Assembly (NCBI RefSeq): GCF_008704935.1
Contig: NZ_CP023692.1
Location: 5,113,001-5,177,000, forward strand
DNA length: 64,000 nucleotides
From: Streptomyces vinaceus
Lineage (GTDB): Bacteria > Actinomycetota > Actinomycetes > Streptomycetales > Streptomycetaceae
Reading direction: 5' to 3'
Part shown: one piece after another, positions 34,188 through 43,108 of the stretch
Layout of the letters: each line of letters opens with the position of its first letter
Position numbering within the stretch: the stretch's first letter is position 1
Position numbers and translations under genes: made by a program
The notes under the pieces: model-generated
The model's database searches: none
What the model was told of the DNA's origin: nothing
Seen by the model: only the letters and a program-made list of their open reading frames with translations

Positions 34188-35003
34188 TCAGCCGCGCTGG
34201 ATGCCCGAGGTGTCGTTGAGGACGCCGCGGCGGCCGTCCTGGGTCTGGGCGATCAGCGTGGCCGGGCCGCGCTGGTCCACGGCCAGGTACCAGGTGCCCG
34301 GCGCGAGCTCGGCGATCGGGGTGGGGGAACCGTCCTCCGGGAAGAGGGGGCGGGCCACCGGGACCGCGAACCAGAACGGGGTGAAGTCCGCCGCCGGAGC
34401 GGGCGCCGCGTCCTGCTGGCCCGGGCCCGGGGTCGGCGTCGGGTTCGGGGTGCCGCCGTACGGGGGGACCGGCTGCGGGGTGGAGCCGTACGGCTGGCCC
34501 TGCTGGGCGCCCGGGTAGCCGTACCCGGTGCCGGGCTGGGGCTGGCCGCCGTACGGCGCGGCCGCGACGGGCTTCGGCTCGGGCACCAGGCCGCCGGCCA
34601 GCGCCGGGATCTTCGCGCCCGCGACGGCCACGCCGGCCAGCACGAGGGTGGCGAGGAAGGCGATGATGCAGCCCGCGCCGAGGTCGGCGCCGCTCGGGCT
34701 GGTGATCAGGGACCAGAGGGAGGACCAGGCGGCGGCGACCGCGAGCACCGTCCCCCACGCGGCCAGCGGGAGGCCCGCCAGCTTGCGGGTCTCCGGCTGG
34801 AAGCGGGCGGCGATGAGCAGACCGGCCGCGATGAAGCCGAGCAGGAAGATGCTGGGGAGCGCCAGACGGTAGACGTCGGTGTCCCACACGCTCGGCAGGT
34901 CGAGGCCGGTCGCGGAGTAGAAGTCGAGGAACGAGGCGATGAACAGCAGCGCCGCTGCTCCGATCACCACGCCGTCGCCTCGAGTGAGGGAGCGGATGTT
35001 CAC
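34188..35003 (-). CDS. Membrane protein with Pro/Gly/Tyr-rich linker, unknown function
   Basis: 271 residues from GTG 35003 (AGAAGGA upstream). Four hydrophobic helices in residues 10-135 (GVVIGAAALLFIASFLDFYS, LPSIFLLGFIAAGLLIA, AAWGTVLAVAAAWSSLW, IIAFLATLVLAGVAVAG), then a low-complexity segment rich in YGG/PQPG, then a C-terminal ~75-residue domain (DFTPFWFAVPVARPLFP, GTWYLAVDQRGPATLIAQTQ). This layout is common in Streptomyces membrane proteins of unknown function; I cannot assign a role. Confidence 0.78.
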   Translation of the reverse strand: MNIRSLTRGDGVVIGAAALLFIASFLDFYSATGLDLPSVWDTDVYRLALPSIFLLGFIAAGLLIAARFQPETRKLAGLPLAAWGTVLAVAAAWSSLWSLITSPSGADLGAGCIIAFLATLVLAGVAVAGAKIPALAGGLVPEPKPVAAAPYGGQPQPGTGYGYPGAQQGQPYGSTPQPVPPYGGTPNPTPTPGPGQQDAAPAPAADFTPFWFAVPVARPLFPEDGSPTPIAELAPGTWYLAVDQRGPATLIAQTQDGRRGVLNDTSGIQRG

Positions 35004-35139
35004 GTCTTAGGTGTCCTTCTCGGTCTCGGTCGTCTCGTGGTGCCGCGGTCGCGCACGTGCAGGAGCGGGGCGGGCGGGACCATGGTACGGAGGTTCCCGG
35101 CAACCGAGAGGATCGGGGCGGCAGGCTGTCCTGGGGGGA

Positions 35140-36072
35140 CTACCCGCCCAAGAAGCCGACGATGCCGTCCGCGATGCCCTGGGCAGCCTTCTGCCGCCAC
35201 TCCGGACTCGTCAGCAGCGCCGCGTCCTTGGCGTCACGCATGTTGCCGCATTCGATGAACACCTTGGGCCGGGTCGAGAGATTGAGTCCGCCCAGATCGT
35301 CGCGGACGACCAAGCCGGTGCCGCTGCCGAGGTAGTTGGCGGGGGCGGAGCCGGTGGTCCGGGCGAAGTTCGAGCCGATCCGCTCGCCGAGGTCCCGCGA
35401 GGGGCCGACGATCTTGGCCGTGTCCGCGGCACCGCCCTTGACCTTGGCCGGAAGGATGATGTGGTAGCCGCGGTTGCCCGAGGAGACCCCGTCCGCGTGG
35501 ACCGAGACCACGGCGTCGGCGGCGGCCTCGTTGCCGATGCGGGCGCGCTCGTCGATGCAGGGGCCCCAGGCGCGGTCGGCCTCGTGGGTGAGGACCACCT
35601 TGAGGCCCTTGGCCTCCAGGACGGTCCGCAGCCGGCGGGACACGTCGAGGGTGAACTCGGCCTCCATGTAACCGGCGTTGGTGGTGGTGCCGGTGGTGTC
35701 GCACTCCTTGAGGTTGGTTCCGATGTCGACCTTCTTGTCGATCTCGGAGGTGTGCTTGAAGTTGCCGGTGTTGTGGCCGGGGTCGATGACCACGGTCTTT
35801 CCGGAGAGCGGGCCCTTGGCCTGTGGGGCGGCCGAGGAAGGGGAGGAGGTCGGGGTGGGCGAGGGGGCGGCGGCCGGCATCACGATCCGGGGCGGGCGGG
35901 CGTCGTCCGCCCCCGCTCCGGTGGTCAGCTGGACGAGGACCCATCCCGCCAGGAGGGTCGGGGCGAGTACGGCGGCCCCGACGGCGAGCCCGGAGCGGCG
36001 CGTGAACCACCGCCGGTCCGGGCTGACCGAGGAGTCGGACTCGGGGGAGGGGGGACTGTCGTCGTAGCGCAC
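35140..36072 (-). CDS. N-acetylmuramoyl-L-alanine amidase (Amidase_3)
   Basis: 310 residues from GTG 36072. An N-terminal basic region and one membrane helix (AVLAPTLLAGWVLVQLT) act as signal anchor, then a Pro/Ser linker. The catalytic zinc domain has TVVIDPGHNTGN (first His ligand), YMEAEFTLDVSRRLR (Glu ligand), VVSVHADGVSS (second His) and FIECGNMRDAKDAAL (catalytic Glu). It cleaves the amide between MurNAc and the stem peptide outside the membrane. Cysteines in LKECDTT, WGPCIDE and IECGN may stabilise it. Confidence 0.9.
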   Translation of the reverse strand: MRYDDSPPSPESDSSVSPDRRWFTRRSGLAVGAAVLAPTLLAGWVLVQLTTGAGADDARPPRIVMPAAAPSPTPTSSPSSAAPQAKGPLSGKTVVIDPGHNTGNFKHTSEIDKKVDIGTNLKECDTTGTTTNAGYMEAEFTLDVSRRLRTVLEAKGLKVVLTHEADRAWGPCIDERARIGNEAAADAVVSVHADGVSSGNRGYHIILPAKVKGGAADTAKIVGPSRDLGERIGSNFARTTGSAPANYLGSGTGLVVRDDLGGLNLSTRPKVFIECGNMRDAKDAALLTSPEWRQKAAQGIADGIVGFLGG

Positions 36073-36208
36073 GCCGCGATGCTAGACCGGCGGTCCGCCG
36101 CCGGCGCGGACCGTGGGCCATATGGGGGCGTGGTGCGCTTATCCGCTTATACGTGCGCCGTGTGGGTCCGCCGCCGGCGGGCTGTACGCGTGCCGCGGAC
36201 CCCGTGCC

Positions 36209-36856
36209 TCAGATGCCCGGCGCGGTACGGCGCAGGATGCGCAGGGAGTCGGTCACCGAGACCTCCTCGAAGGCGCCGGAAGTCAGGGCGCGCAGGTAGA
36301 TCCGGTACGGGGCCTGGCCGCCGTCGGCCGGGTCGGGGAACACGTCGTGGATGGCGAGCGTCCCGCCCTCGGCGACGCGCGGGGCCCAGCCCTCGTAGTC
36401 GCCGCAGGCGTGCTCGTCGGTGTGGCCGCCGTCGATGAAGACGAAGCCCAGCCTGCCGCCCCAGGCCGCGGCGACCTGCGGGGAGCGGCCCACGATCGCG
36501 ATGACGTGGTCTTCGAGGCCCGCCGCGTGGAGCGTGCGGCGGAAGGCCGGCAGGGTGTCCATCAGCCCGACCTCCGGGTCCACCACGGTCGGGTCGTGGT
36601 ACTCCCAGCCCGGCTGCTGCTCCTCGCTGCCGCGGTGGTGGTCGACGGTGATCGCGGCCACCCCGGCCTCGCGGGCGGCGTCGGCCAGCAGGATGGTGGA
36701 GCGGCCGCAGTACGTCCCGACTTCGAGGAGGGGCAGCCCGAGCGCGGCGGCCCCGGCGGCCGCCTCGTACAGGGCGAGGCCCTCGCGTACGGGCATGAAC
36801 CCCTTGGCGGCCTCGAAGGCGGCCAGGATCTCCGGCTTGGGGGTGGCGGGGGCCAT
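36209..36856 (-). CDS. SAM-dependent methyltransferase of the class I / Methyltransf_24 type
   Basis: 215 residues from ATG 36856 (GGAGGAA upstream; an earlier Met at 36913 is less likely). SAM site: LPLLEVGTYCGRSTILLADA, acidic residue in AAITVDHHRGSEEQQ, and FVFIDGGHTDEHACGDYEGW followed by GGTLAIHDVFPDP. The GGHTDE...D pattern is typical of catechol/sugar O-methyltransferases and related enzymes such as cephalosporin hydroxylase-like proteins. Substrate unknown. Confidence 0.82.
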   Translation of the reverse strand: MAPATPKPEILAAFEAAKGFMPVREGLALYEAAAGAAALGLPLLEVGTYCGRSTILLADAAREAGVAAITVDHHRGSEEQQPGWEYHDPTVVDPEVGLMDTLPAFRRTLHAAGLEDHVIAIVGRSPQVAAAWGGRLGFVFIDGGHTDEHACGDYEGWAPRVAEGGTLAIHDVFPDPADGGQAPYRIYLRALTSGAFEEVSVTDSLRILRRTAPGI

Positions 36857-37058
36857 GGGGTTCCTCCGGCTGTGCTCTCGGGTGGCTGTGCTCTTGGGTG
36901 GCTGGGCGCCCATGGTGCCTTACCGGCCGGTAGCGCACCATGCCGGGGCGGTGCGCGGCCGCGGGGGCGGGCCCCGCCCGAGTGGCGGGCGGGGCTCCCT
37001 CCTCGGAGGGACCGGCTGCGGCGCGCCCTCCTCCCGTACTGCGGTCCTTTTGTCTTAC

Positions 37059-38132
37059 ATGCGTACTTTGGCCGTCATGTTCCGACTCGGAGTCTCCGCC
37101 GCCACGGCGGCCGCCCTCGCGACCGTGGCCGTCCTGCCCGCCGCCGAGGCCCACGCGCAGCAGTTCGTGCCGTGCACCGCCGCCGCGCTGAGGAGCGCCA
37201 TCACCACGGCCAACGACATCGCCGGCCCCGCGCACCTCTTCCTCGCGCCCGGCTGCACGTACACCCTCACGGCCCCCGACAACCCGGGCAACGGGCTGCC
37301 GCAGGTGACCGGCGAGATCACCGTCGTGGGCAACGGCAGCACCATCCGCCGTCAGTCGGCGACCGGGTTCCGGATCTTCGAGGTGGCCGCCCCGGGCGGC
37401 AGGCTCACCCTGAACAACCTGACCGTCCGCGGCGGCCGGTCGGAGAGCGGCGGCGGGGGCGGCGGCGGCATCGCCAACGCGGGCGTGCTCACCCTCGACT
37501 CCGTCACGGTCACCGGTAACGTCTCGGCGATCTCCGGAGCCGGCGGCGGCATCGGCAGTTCCGGCACGCTCAACCTCCGCAACAGCACCGTGAGCCACAA
37601 CGTATCCACGAACAACGGCGGCGGCGTCGCCAGCTCCGGCACCGCGAACATCTCGAACACCACCATCACCGGCAACACCGCCAAGGACACCGGCGGAGGT
37701 CTCGACGCACGCGGCAGCCTGACCCTCACCGGCAGCCGGGTGACCGACAACGCCGCCCGGCTCGACGGCGGGGGCATCAGCGCCTTCATGCTCACGGGGA
37801 CGGTCACGGACACCCTCGTCCAGGGCAACGACACGGCCGAGGACAACGACGGCGGCGGCGGGATCCTCAACCGCCGGTCGACCCTGACCCTGGAGCGGAC
37901 CACCGTCTTCGCCAACCGGGTCATCGAGACCGGGGCGACGGGCGGCGGAATCTCCAACATCGCCGGCGCTTCCCTCGCCCTGCGGAACAGCTCGGTGACG
38001 AACAACTACGCCGGCGGCGCCCCGGGCGGCATCTTCAACCACGAGAGCACCGTCTCGCTGACGGCCACCACCGTGGCCGACAACTTTCCGACCAACTGCG
38101 CCCCCGGCGTCTTCGCCGGCTGCACCGACTGA
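37059..38132 (+). CDS. Secreted right-handed beta-helix repeat protein
   Basis: 357 residues from ATG 37059 (or 37077); no Shine-Dalgarno is visible for either, so leaderless initiation is possible. Signal peptide VSAATAAALATVAVLPAAEA, then PCTAAALRSAITTAND and repeated polymorphic beta-helix coils (GGGIANAGVLTLDSVTVTGN, GGGVASSGTANISNTTITGN, GGGISNIAGASLALRNSSV). Such parallel beta-helices occur in pectate-lyase-like and adhesin-like proteins; no catalytic residues can be named. Convergent with the polyprenyl synthase gene, with only six bases between stops. Confidence 0.85.
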   Translation: MRTLAVMFRLGVSAATAAALATVAVLPAAEAHAQQFVPCTAAALRSAITTANDIAGPAHLFLAPGCTYTLTAPDNPGNGLPQVTGEITVVGNGSTIRRQSATGFRIFEVAAPGGRLTLNNLTVRGGRSESGGGGGGGIANAGVLTLDSVTVTGNVSAISGAGGGIGSSGTLNLRNSTVSHNVSTNNGGGVASSGTANISNTTITGNTAKDTGGGLDARGSLTLTGSRVTDNAARLDGGGISAFMLTGTVTDTLVQGNDTAEDNDGGGGILNRRSTLTLERTTVFANRVIETGATGGGISNIAGASLALRNSSVTNNYAGGAPGGIFNHESTVSLTATTVADNFPTNCAPGVFAGCTD

Positions 38133-38138
38133 CCCGTC

Positions 38139-39173
38139 CTACACCGCGGCCGGGGCCGGGGCGAGGCGCGCCCGCAGCAGCATCCGCGCCGAGTGGTCCA
38201 CGAGATGACGCATGACCGGCACGTGGCGCTCGTCGCCGCCGAGCACGGTCAGCAGCCGGTGGGCCTCGACGCGGAAGGCGTCGAGGTCCGCGGCGAACCG
38301 GGCGAGCACGTCCGGGGCCAGGAGACGGCCGCTGAGCTCCTCGCGCGCCTGCGGGCACCGGCGGGCGGCGGCGCAGAGGCCCAGGACGTCCTCCCGGGCC
38401 CGGGCCGCGGGGGCGTCGGGGGCGTCGGGGGCGTCGTCGAGGGCGCACGTGAGCAGGTAGGTGACCGTCCCGTTGAGGAGGTCCTCATTGCGGCCGGACA
38501 GTATGTCCTCCTGGTCGTTGAACAGCTGCCACAGAATGCCGAATATGTATCCGAACTCCCGCCACAGTTCTACTCTTTCGTCACTCGCGCCCGCCAATAG
38601 CGCCGCCATCGCCGTAATCATCGAGTAGGGGCCGCCGGATTTCCCGCGGTAGGTCTCGATCACCGAGTTCCGGGTGGCGCACTCGGCATCGGCGTCGATA
38701 TCGGTCAGCTGTCCCTCGGCGCCCACCGCCCAGCCGGTGGCGATCTCGGCCGTGAGCGCGACCTGGAGCGCGGCCGGCACCGGGAGCGAGCGGACGATCC
38801 GGACCGGCAGAACCGTTCCGCTGAGCGTCGAGGCCAGCAGGGCCTCGTCCCGGCCGATGATGTCGGACGAGGTCGTACCGTGCCCGTCGGCGAGGTCGTC
38901 GAGGTAGCAGGCCGAGGTCCACCAGAGCACGTGCACGGCGGCCAGCGGGGCGGCCGGTCCGGGCTGCCCCGTCTCGATGGCGTGCACCATCATCGGCAGC
39001 ACGGAGAGGGGATGCCGCATTTTTTGATGCCTGAGGAGTCTGCTCACGGCGCTCCTGGCGGCGCCCGCACCCGAAGCGGGAGTGAGGGTCGAGACGGCCG
39101 CCTCTAATTCCGCCTGGATGTCCGGGGCGACGTGCCGGTGGAGGTCCACATAAGTGATGCAATTCACGACCAT
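38139..39173 (-). CDS. Polyprenyl synthetase family protein (isoprenyl diphosphate synthase-like)
   Basis: 344 residues from ATG 39173 (AGGAAGGAA directly before). First Asp-rich motif is YLDDLADGHG (DDxxD), second is the degenerate LFNDQEDILSG (NDxxD). Basic residues near RLLRHQKMRHPLS could bind diphosphate. True farnesyl/geranylgeranyl synthases have a second DDxxD, so the Asn is a deviation. No terpene cyclase or phytoene gene is adjacent. The 5' third uses more A/T-ending codons than its neighbours, which may mean recent acquisition. Confidence 0.8.
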   Translation of the reverse strand: MVVNCITYVDLHRHVAPDIQAELEAAVSTLTPASGAGAARSAVSRLLRHQKMRHPLSVLPMMVHAIETGQPGPAAPLAAVHVLWWTSACYLDDLADGHGTTSSDIIGRDEALLASTLSGTVLPVRIVRSLPVPAALQVALTAEIATGWAVGAEGQLTDIDADAECATRNSVIETYRGKSGGPYSMITAMAALLAGASDERVELWREFGYIFGILWQLFNDQEDILSGRNEDLLNGTVTYLLTCALDDAPDAPDAPAARAREDVLGLCAAARRCPQAREELSGRLLAPDVLARFAADLDAFRVEAHRLLTVLGGDERHVPVMRHLVDHSARMLLRARLAPAPAAV

Positions 39174-39266
39174 TTCCTTCCTGAAATGAATTCGGCTCGG
39201 CGTCAACGCCCCAGATTCGGTCATTTGGCGCGGAGGGATCTAGAGCGATTTCCGGACATGACCGGT

Positions 39267-39677
39267 TCATGTCCTGTCGCACTCGAACCACACCGTCTTG
39301 CCGGCGGCCGTCGGCTCCGCGCCCCAGCGGTCGGTCAGGGCCTCGACCAGGAGCAGCCCCCGCCCGCCGTCGGCGAGCCCCTCGCCGCGGGCAGGGCGGG
39401 CCGGCCCCGGGCAGTCGTCCGCCACCTCGACCCGCAGCCCCTCCGGCCCGCACAGGATGAGCACCGAACAGGTCCGGCCGGGGACGTGCCGCACGACGTT
39501 GGAGACCAGCTCGGTCAGGGCCAGTTCGGCGGCGTGGGTCACCCCGGCCAGGCCCCAGCTGGCCAGGTAGATCCGCAGGATGCGCCGCATGTGGCGGGCC
39601 GAGTGCTCACTGACGGTGAAGGTCATGCGGTAGCTCTCGCCAAGTGCGGCTGCTGAATGCTCAGTTGCGTGATTCAC
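39267..39677 (-). CDS. RsbW-like ATP-binding protein (HATPase_c_2), anti-sigma-factor type
   Basis: 136 residues from GTG 39677 (ATG at 39626 is an alternative). GHKL fold: N-box AELALTELVSNVVRHV, G1 box VEVADDCPGP, G2 box GRGLLLVEALTDRWG. Streptomyces encodes dozens of such proteins, often next to XRE-DUF397 pairs as here. They bind ATP and may control a sigma factor or act as histidine-kinase-like partners. The XRE gene is divergent, 84 bases away. Confidence 0.88.
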   Translation of the reverse strand: MNHATEHSAAALGESYRMTFTVSEHSARHMRRILRIYLASWGLAGVTHAAELALTELVSNVVRHVPGRTCSVLILCGPEGLRVEVADDCPGPARPARGEGLADGGRGLLLVEALTDRWGAEPTAAGKTVWFECDRT

Positions 39678-39761
39678 GTCACCAGACTGCGGTGGCGTGG
39701 TTACGCTCGGCTACAGACCGAAACGAACGCCGCAGGGCGTGTACTTGGGGGTGACCGCCTC

Positions 39762-40610
39762 ATGGTCAACATCCGCGATCTCGATCCCAGCGCCTCCCCG
39801 CTGGACTACTACGGCGCGGAGCTGCGCCGCCTGCGGGAGGAGGCGCGGATGAAACAGGGCCAGCTCGGAGGCGTCGTGTTCTGCACGGCCTCGCTGATCG
39901 GGCAGATCGAAACGGCGAGGAAGGTCCCGACCCGGGACTTCTCCGAGCGGGTGGACGCGGCGCTGGGGACGGACGGGCTGTTCTCCCGACTGGTGGGGCT
40001 GGTGCTCCGGAGTCAGCTGCCGACGTGGTTCCAGCCGTATGCGGAGATGGAGGCGCGGGCTGCGTATGTCTCCTCATTCCAGGCGCAGCTGGTCTATGGG
40101 CTGCTGCAGACGGAGGAGTACGCGAGGGCGGTGCTGGGGGTGCGGACCGAGGGGGACCTCGACGCGAAGGTGGCCGCCCGAATGGAGCGGCAGCGGATAC
40201 TCGACCGTGAGAACCCGCCATTGATGTGGGTGGTCATGAGCGAGGCCGTGCTGCACCAGGAGATCGGCGGCCGGGAGGTCATGCGGAACCAACTCGCCCA
40301 TTTGTTGGCTCTGCGGAGGCGGGAGTGGGTCCAGGTGCAGATCCTGCCCTTTGAGGCGGGCGCCCATGCCGGGCTGATGGGAGAGTTCAGCCTCCTGAGG
40401 TTCGATGACGACCCGGACCTCGTCTATACCGAGGACTTCATCCAGGGCCACATGACGGCCAATCCGCAGGCTCTCAGGGAGGGTTCGCTCCGTTACGATC
40501 ATTTGCAGGCCGCCGCGCTCTCCGTGGAGGACTCGGCGGCGCGGATCGCCCGCGTAATGGAGGAGCGTTATGGGCACCAACCAGAACCTGACGGGCGCAA
40601 GGTGGCGTAA
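39762..40610 (+). CDS. XRE-family helix-turn-helix regulator with DUF5753 ligand domain
   Basis: 282 residues from ATG 39762 (GGGGGTGA upstream). Helix-turn-helix near residues 18-66 (LRRLREEARMKQGQLGGVVF, CTASLIGQIETARKVP). The C-terminal DUF5753 part begins about LPTWFQPYAEMEARAAYV and contains YGLLQTEEYARAVLG, LMWVVMSEAVLHQEIGG, VQVQILPFEAGAHAGLMGEF. These regulators pair with small DUF397 proteins; the partner overlaps its 3' end. They act in development and antibiotic control in known cases (WhiJ-like). Confidence 0.92.
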   Translation: MVNIRDLDPSASPLDYYGAELRRLREEARMKQGQLGGVVFCTASLIGQIETARKVPTRDFSERVDAALGTDGLFSRLVGLVLRSQLPTWFQPYAEMEARAAYVSSFQAQLVYGLLQTEEYARAVLGVRTEGDLDAKVAARMERQRILDRENPPLMWVVMSEAVLHQEIGGREVMRNQLAHLLALRRREWVQVQILPFEAGAHAGLMGEFSLLRFDDDPDLVYTEDFIQGHMTANPQALREGSLRYDHLQAAALSVEDSAARIARVMEERYGHQPEPDGRKVA

Positions 40611-40830
40611 GTCCTCGTTCAGCGGTGATACGGGCGGGAACTGTGTCGAGTGCGCCCCCCTCGGCGCCGCCGCCTGGCGGAAGGCTTCGTACAGCGGTGA
40701 CACGGGCGGCGATTGCGTCGAGGTCGCCGCTCAGCCCTGCCGGATCGCCGTACGGGACTCCAAGGATCCCGAAGGCCCCGCCTTCACCGTGAGCCCCGCG
40801 GCCTTCGCCGCGTTCGTCGGCGCCCTCTAG
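40570..40830 (+). CDS. DUF397 protein with duplicated repeat
   Basis: 86 residues from ATG 40570, overlapping the XRE gene by 41 bases. Two tandem DUF397 units are seen: ARWRKSSFSGDTGGNCVECA and AAWRKASYSGDTGGDCVEVA, the second continuing into the usual IAVRDSKDPEGPAFTVSPAAFAAFV (two parts). Normal family members have one unit. WhiJ-associated DUF397 proteins antagonise their HTH partner, so this one probably modulates the upstream regulator. Confidence 0.9.
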   Translation: MGTNQNLTGARWRKSSFSGDTGGNCVECAPLGAAAWRKASYSGDTGGDCVEVAAQPCRIAVRDSKDPEGPAFTVSPAAFAAFVGAL

Positions 40831-40867
40831 GAGCAGAGCAGCAGACCGCAGCCCCGCGCACGAGACA

Positions 40868-40897
40868 CCGCCCCGACGCCGTCGGGGCGGTTTTGTC
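40868..40897 (+). terminator. Intrinsic terminator after the DUF397 gene
   Basis: CCGCCCCGAC-GCC-GTCGGGGCGG followed by TTTTGTC: a 10-base-pair GC stem with a T run, 37 bases after the stop. Confidence 0.88.
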
Positions 40898-40921
40898 TTG
40901 CCCCGGCGCACCCACTCCGCA

Positions 40922-40938
40922 TCTGACCTTCCGTCAGA
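40922..40938. promoter_or_regulatory. CTGACG-N3-CGTCAG-type palindrome before the fused acyl-CoA dehydrogenase
   Basis: TCTGACCTTCCGTCAGA, 11 of 12 core arm bases fit CTGACG-N3-CGTCAG. It directly abuts the KstR operator at 40940. Confidence 0.55.
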
Positions 40939-40939
40939 A

Positions 40940-40953
40940 TGGAACGTGTTCTA
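40940..40953. promoter_or_regulatory. Perfect KstR operator before the fused acyl-CoA dehydrogenase
   Basis: TGGAACGTGTTCTA matches TnnAACnnGTTnnA at all fixed positions. It ends 11 bases before the ATG, so bound repressor would cover the promoter or transcript start. Confidence 0.82.
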
Positions 40954-40964
40954 GTCTGCCGCGC

Positions 40965-43097
40965 ATGGGCATCGGAATCACGCAAGAACAGCGGGAGTTG
41001 GCCGCAGCCGTACGCGGCTGGGCGGCGCGCGCCGTGCCGCCCGAAGAGGTGCGCAAGCTGCTCGACACCCCGCCGCAGACCGGGGTGCGGCCCGCGTACT
41101 GGGACGCGATGGCCGCGCAGGGGCTGCTGGAGCCGCACCTGGAGGGCGGCACCCTGCTCGACCTGGCCGTCGTCGTCGAGGAGGCCGCCCGGGCGGCGCT
41201 GCCCGGGGCGTTCCTGCCGAGCGCGCTGGCCTCCGTACTGCTCGACCGGGCCGGGGCCGAGCCCCTCGCGGGGCGGGTCGGCGCCGTCGCCCTCGGGCCC
41301 GGGAGCCTGACCGCCGTCGCCGTCGAGGGCGGCGGGTACGTACTCGACGGCGAGGCTCCGCCGGTGCTGGGCGCCGGCGAGGCCGATCTGGTCCTGCTCG
41401 CCGCCGAAGCCGCGCACGGGACGTGCTGGTTCGCCGTGGACGCGGCCGCGCTGGACGTCCGTACGCACGACAGCGCCGACCCGACCCGGCCCACCGCCGA
41501 GGTGCGGGCCCGCGGGGTCACCGCCACCGCCGACCGCGCCCTCGATCTCGACACGGCCCTCGTGCGGGACCTGGCCTGCGCGCTGTTCGCCGCCGACGCC
41601 TGCGGCACCGCCGCCTGGGCGCTGCACACCGCCGCCGAGTACGCCAAGGTGCGCGAGCAGTTCGGGCGCCCGATCGGGCGGTTCCAGGGCGTCAAGCACC
41701 TGTGCGCCGACATGCTGGTACGCCTCGAACAGGCCCGGGCCCTCGCCTGGGACGCCGCCCAGGCGGCGGAGGAGCCCGCCGAGGTGCGCTCCCTCGTGGC
41801 CGCCCTCGCCGCCGGGACCGCTCTCGACGCCGCGTACTCCTGCGCCAAGGACTGCATCCAGGTACTCGGCGGGATCGGCTTCACCTGGGAGCACGACGCC
41901 CACATCCACCTGCGGCGCGCGATCGTCGCCCGCCAGCTGCTCGGCGCCGGGGACGGGCACCGGATACGGGCGGTGCGGCTCGCGGCCGGCGGCGCCCGCC
42001 GGGAGCTGCGCCTGGAACTGCCCGCGCGGGCCGAGGAGTACCGGGAACGGGCGCGGGCCGCCATCGGGCCGGCGCGCGGCCTCGACCCGGCCGCCGCCCG
42101 CCGGATCCTGGCGCCCACCGGCTACGCGGCCCCCTACCTGCCGCCCCCGTACGGACTCGGCGCCGGGCCCGTCGAACAGCTCGTCGTCCAGCAGGAGCTG
42201 GCCGCGGCCGGGGTCTCCGTCGCCGACCTGGGGATCGCCACCTGGGTCGTGCCCTCGCTGCTCGCGTACGGGACGCAGGCGCAGCGGGAGGCGTACGTCG
42301 CGCCCACGCTGCGCGGAGAGCTCACCTGGTGCCAGCTCTTCTCCGAGCCGGGGGCGGGCTCGGACCTGGCCTCGCTGCGGACCAGGGCGGAGCGCATGGC
42401 GGACGGATCCTGGAAGGTCAACGGTCAGAAGGTGTGGACGAGTTCCGCGCACAGCGCCGACTTCGGGATCCTGCTGGCCCGGACCGATCCGGACGCCCCC
42501 AAGCACAAGGGACTCGGCTACTTCGTGGTCGACATGCGGCGCACCCCCGGGATCGACGTGCGCCCGCTCAAGGAGATCACCGGCGAGGCCCTGTTCAACG
42601 AGGTCTGGTTCGACGACGTGCCGCTGCCCGCGGACGCCCTGGTCGGGGAGGCCGACGGGGGATGGAAGGTCGCCCGCAACACCCTCGGCAACGAGCGGGT
42701 CCACATGGCCGACCAGATGACCTTCGATACCGGGCTCGAAGCGCTGATCGCCCGCTCCGGCGAGCTCGACGGCGCGTACCGGGCGCGGATCGGGGCGCTC
42801 ACCGCCGAGGCGCACGCCCTGGCCTGCATCGGGCTGCGCACCACGCTCCAGCAGGTGTCGGGGCTGGAGCCGGGCGCCGGTGCTTCCGTACGCAAACTCG
42901 TCCAGACCCCGCACCAGCAGCGGACCGCCGAGCTCGCGCTCGAACTGCTGGGTCCGGCGGGCGCGGTGCGGGAGGGGGCGGGGGAGCGGGCGGTGCACGG
43001 GATGCTCATGTCCCGCTGCCTGACCATCGCCGGCGGTACCACGCAGGTCCAGCTCAACGTCGTCGCCGAGCGGATCCTCGGCCTCCCCAGGGACTGA
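40965..43097 (+). CDS. Fused double acyl-CoA dehydrogenase, FadE34 (ChsE3)-like
   Basis: 710 residues from ATG 40965; no Shine-Dalgarno, and the KstR operator nearly touches the start, so a leaderless or very short leader is likely. Two acyl-CoA dehydrogenase halves lie in one chain: half one ends with VLGGIGFTWEHDAHIHLRRA, half two has WCQLFSEPGAGSDLASLRTRA, WKVNGQKVWTSSAH and GGTTQVQLNVVAERILGLPR. Mycobacterial FadE34, about the same length, is a fused dehydrogenase that desaturates cholesterol side-chain acyl-CoAs using FAD. Normal acyl-CoA dehydrogenases have ~380-400 residues. An Ltp1-like thiolase follows 11 bases later. Confidence 0.88.
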   Translation: MGIGITQEQRELAAAVRGWAARAVPPEEVRKLLDTPPQTGVRPAYWDAMAAQGLLEPHLEGGTLLDLAVVVEEAARAALPGAFLPSALASVLLDRAGAEPLAGRVGAVALGPGSLTAVAVEGGGYVLDGEAPPVLGAGEADLVLLAAEAAHGTCWFAVDAAALDVRTHDSADPTRPTAEVRARGVTATADRALDLDTALVRDLACALFAADACGTAAWALHTAAEYAKVREQFGRPIGRFQGVKHLCADMLVRLEQARALAWDAAQAAEEPAEVRSLVAALAAGTALDAAYSCAKDCIQVLGGIGFTWEHDAHIHLRRAIVARQLLGAGDGHRIRAVRLAAGGARRELRLELPARAEEYRERARAAIGPARGLDPAAARRILAPTGYAAPYLPPPYGLGAGPVEQLVVQQELAAAGVSVADLGIATWVVPSLLAYGTQAQREAYVAPTLRGELTWCQLFSEPGAGSDLASLRTRAERMADGSWKVNGQKVWTSSAHSADFGILLARTDPDAPKHKGLGYFVVDMRRTPGIDVRPLKEITGEALFNEVWFDDVPLPADALVGEADGGWKVARNTLGNERVHMADQMTFDTGLEALIARSGELDGAYRARIGALTAEAHALACIGLRTTLQQVSGLEPGAGASVRKLVQTPHQQRTAELALELLGPAGAVREGAGERAVHGMLMSRCLTIAGGTTQVQLNVVAERILGLPRD

Positions 43098-43108
43098 AGG
43101 GCACAGTG

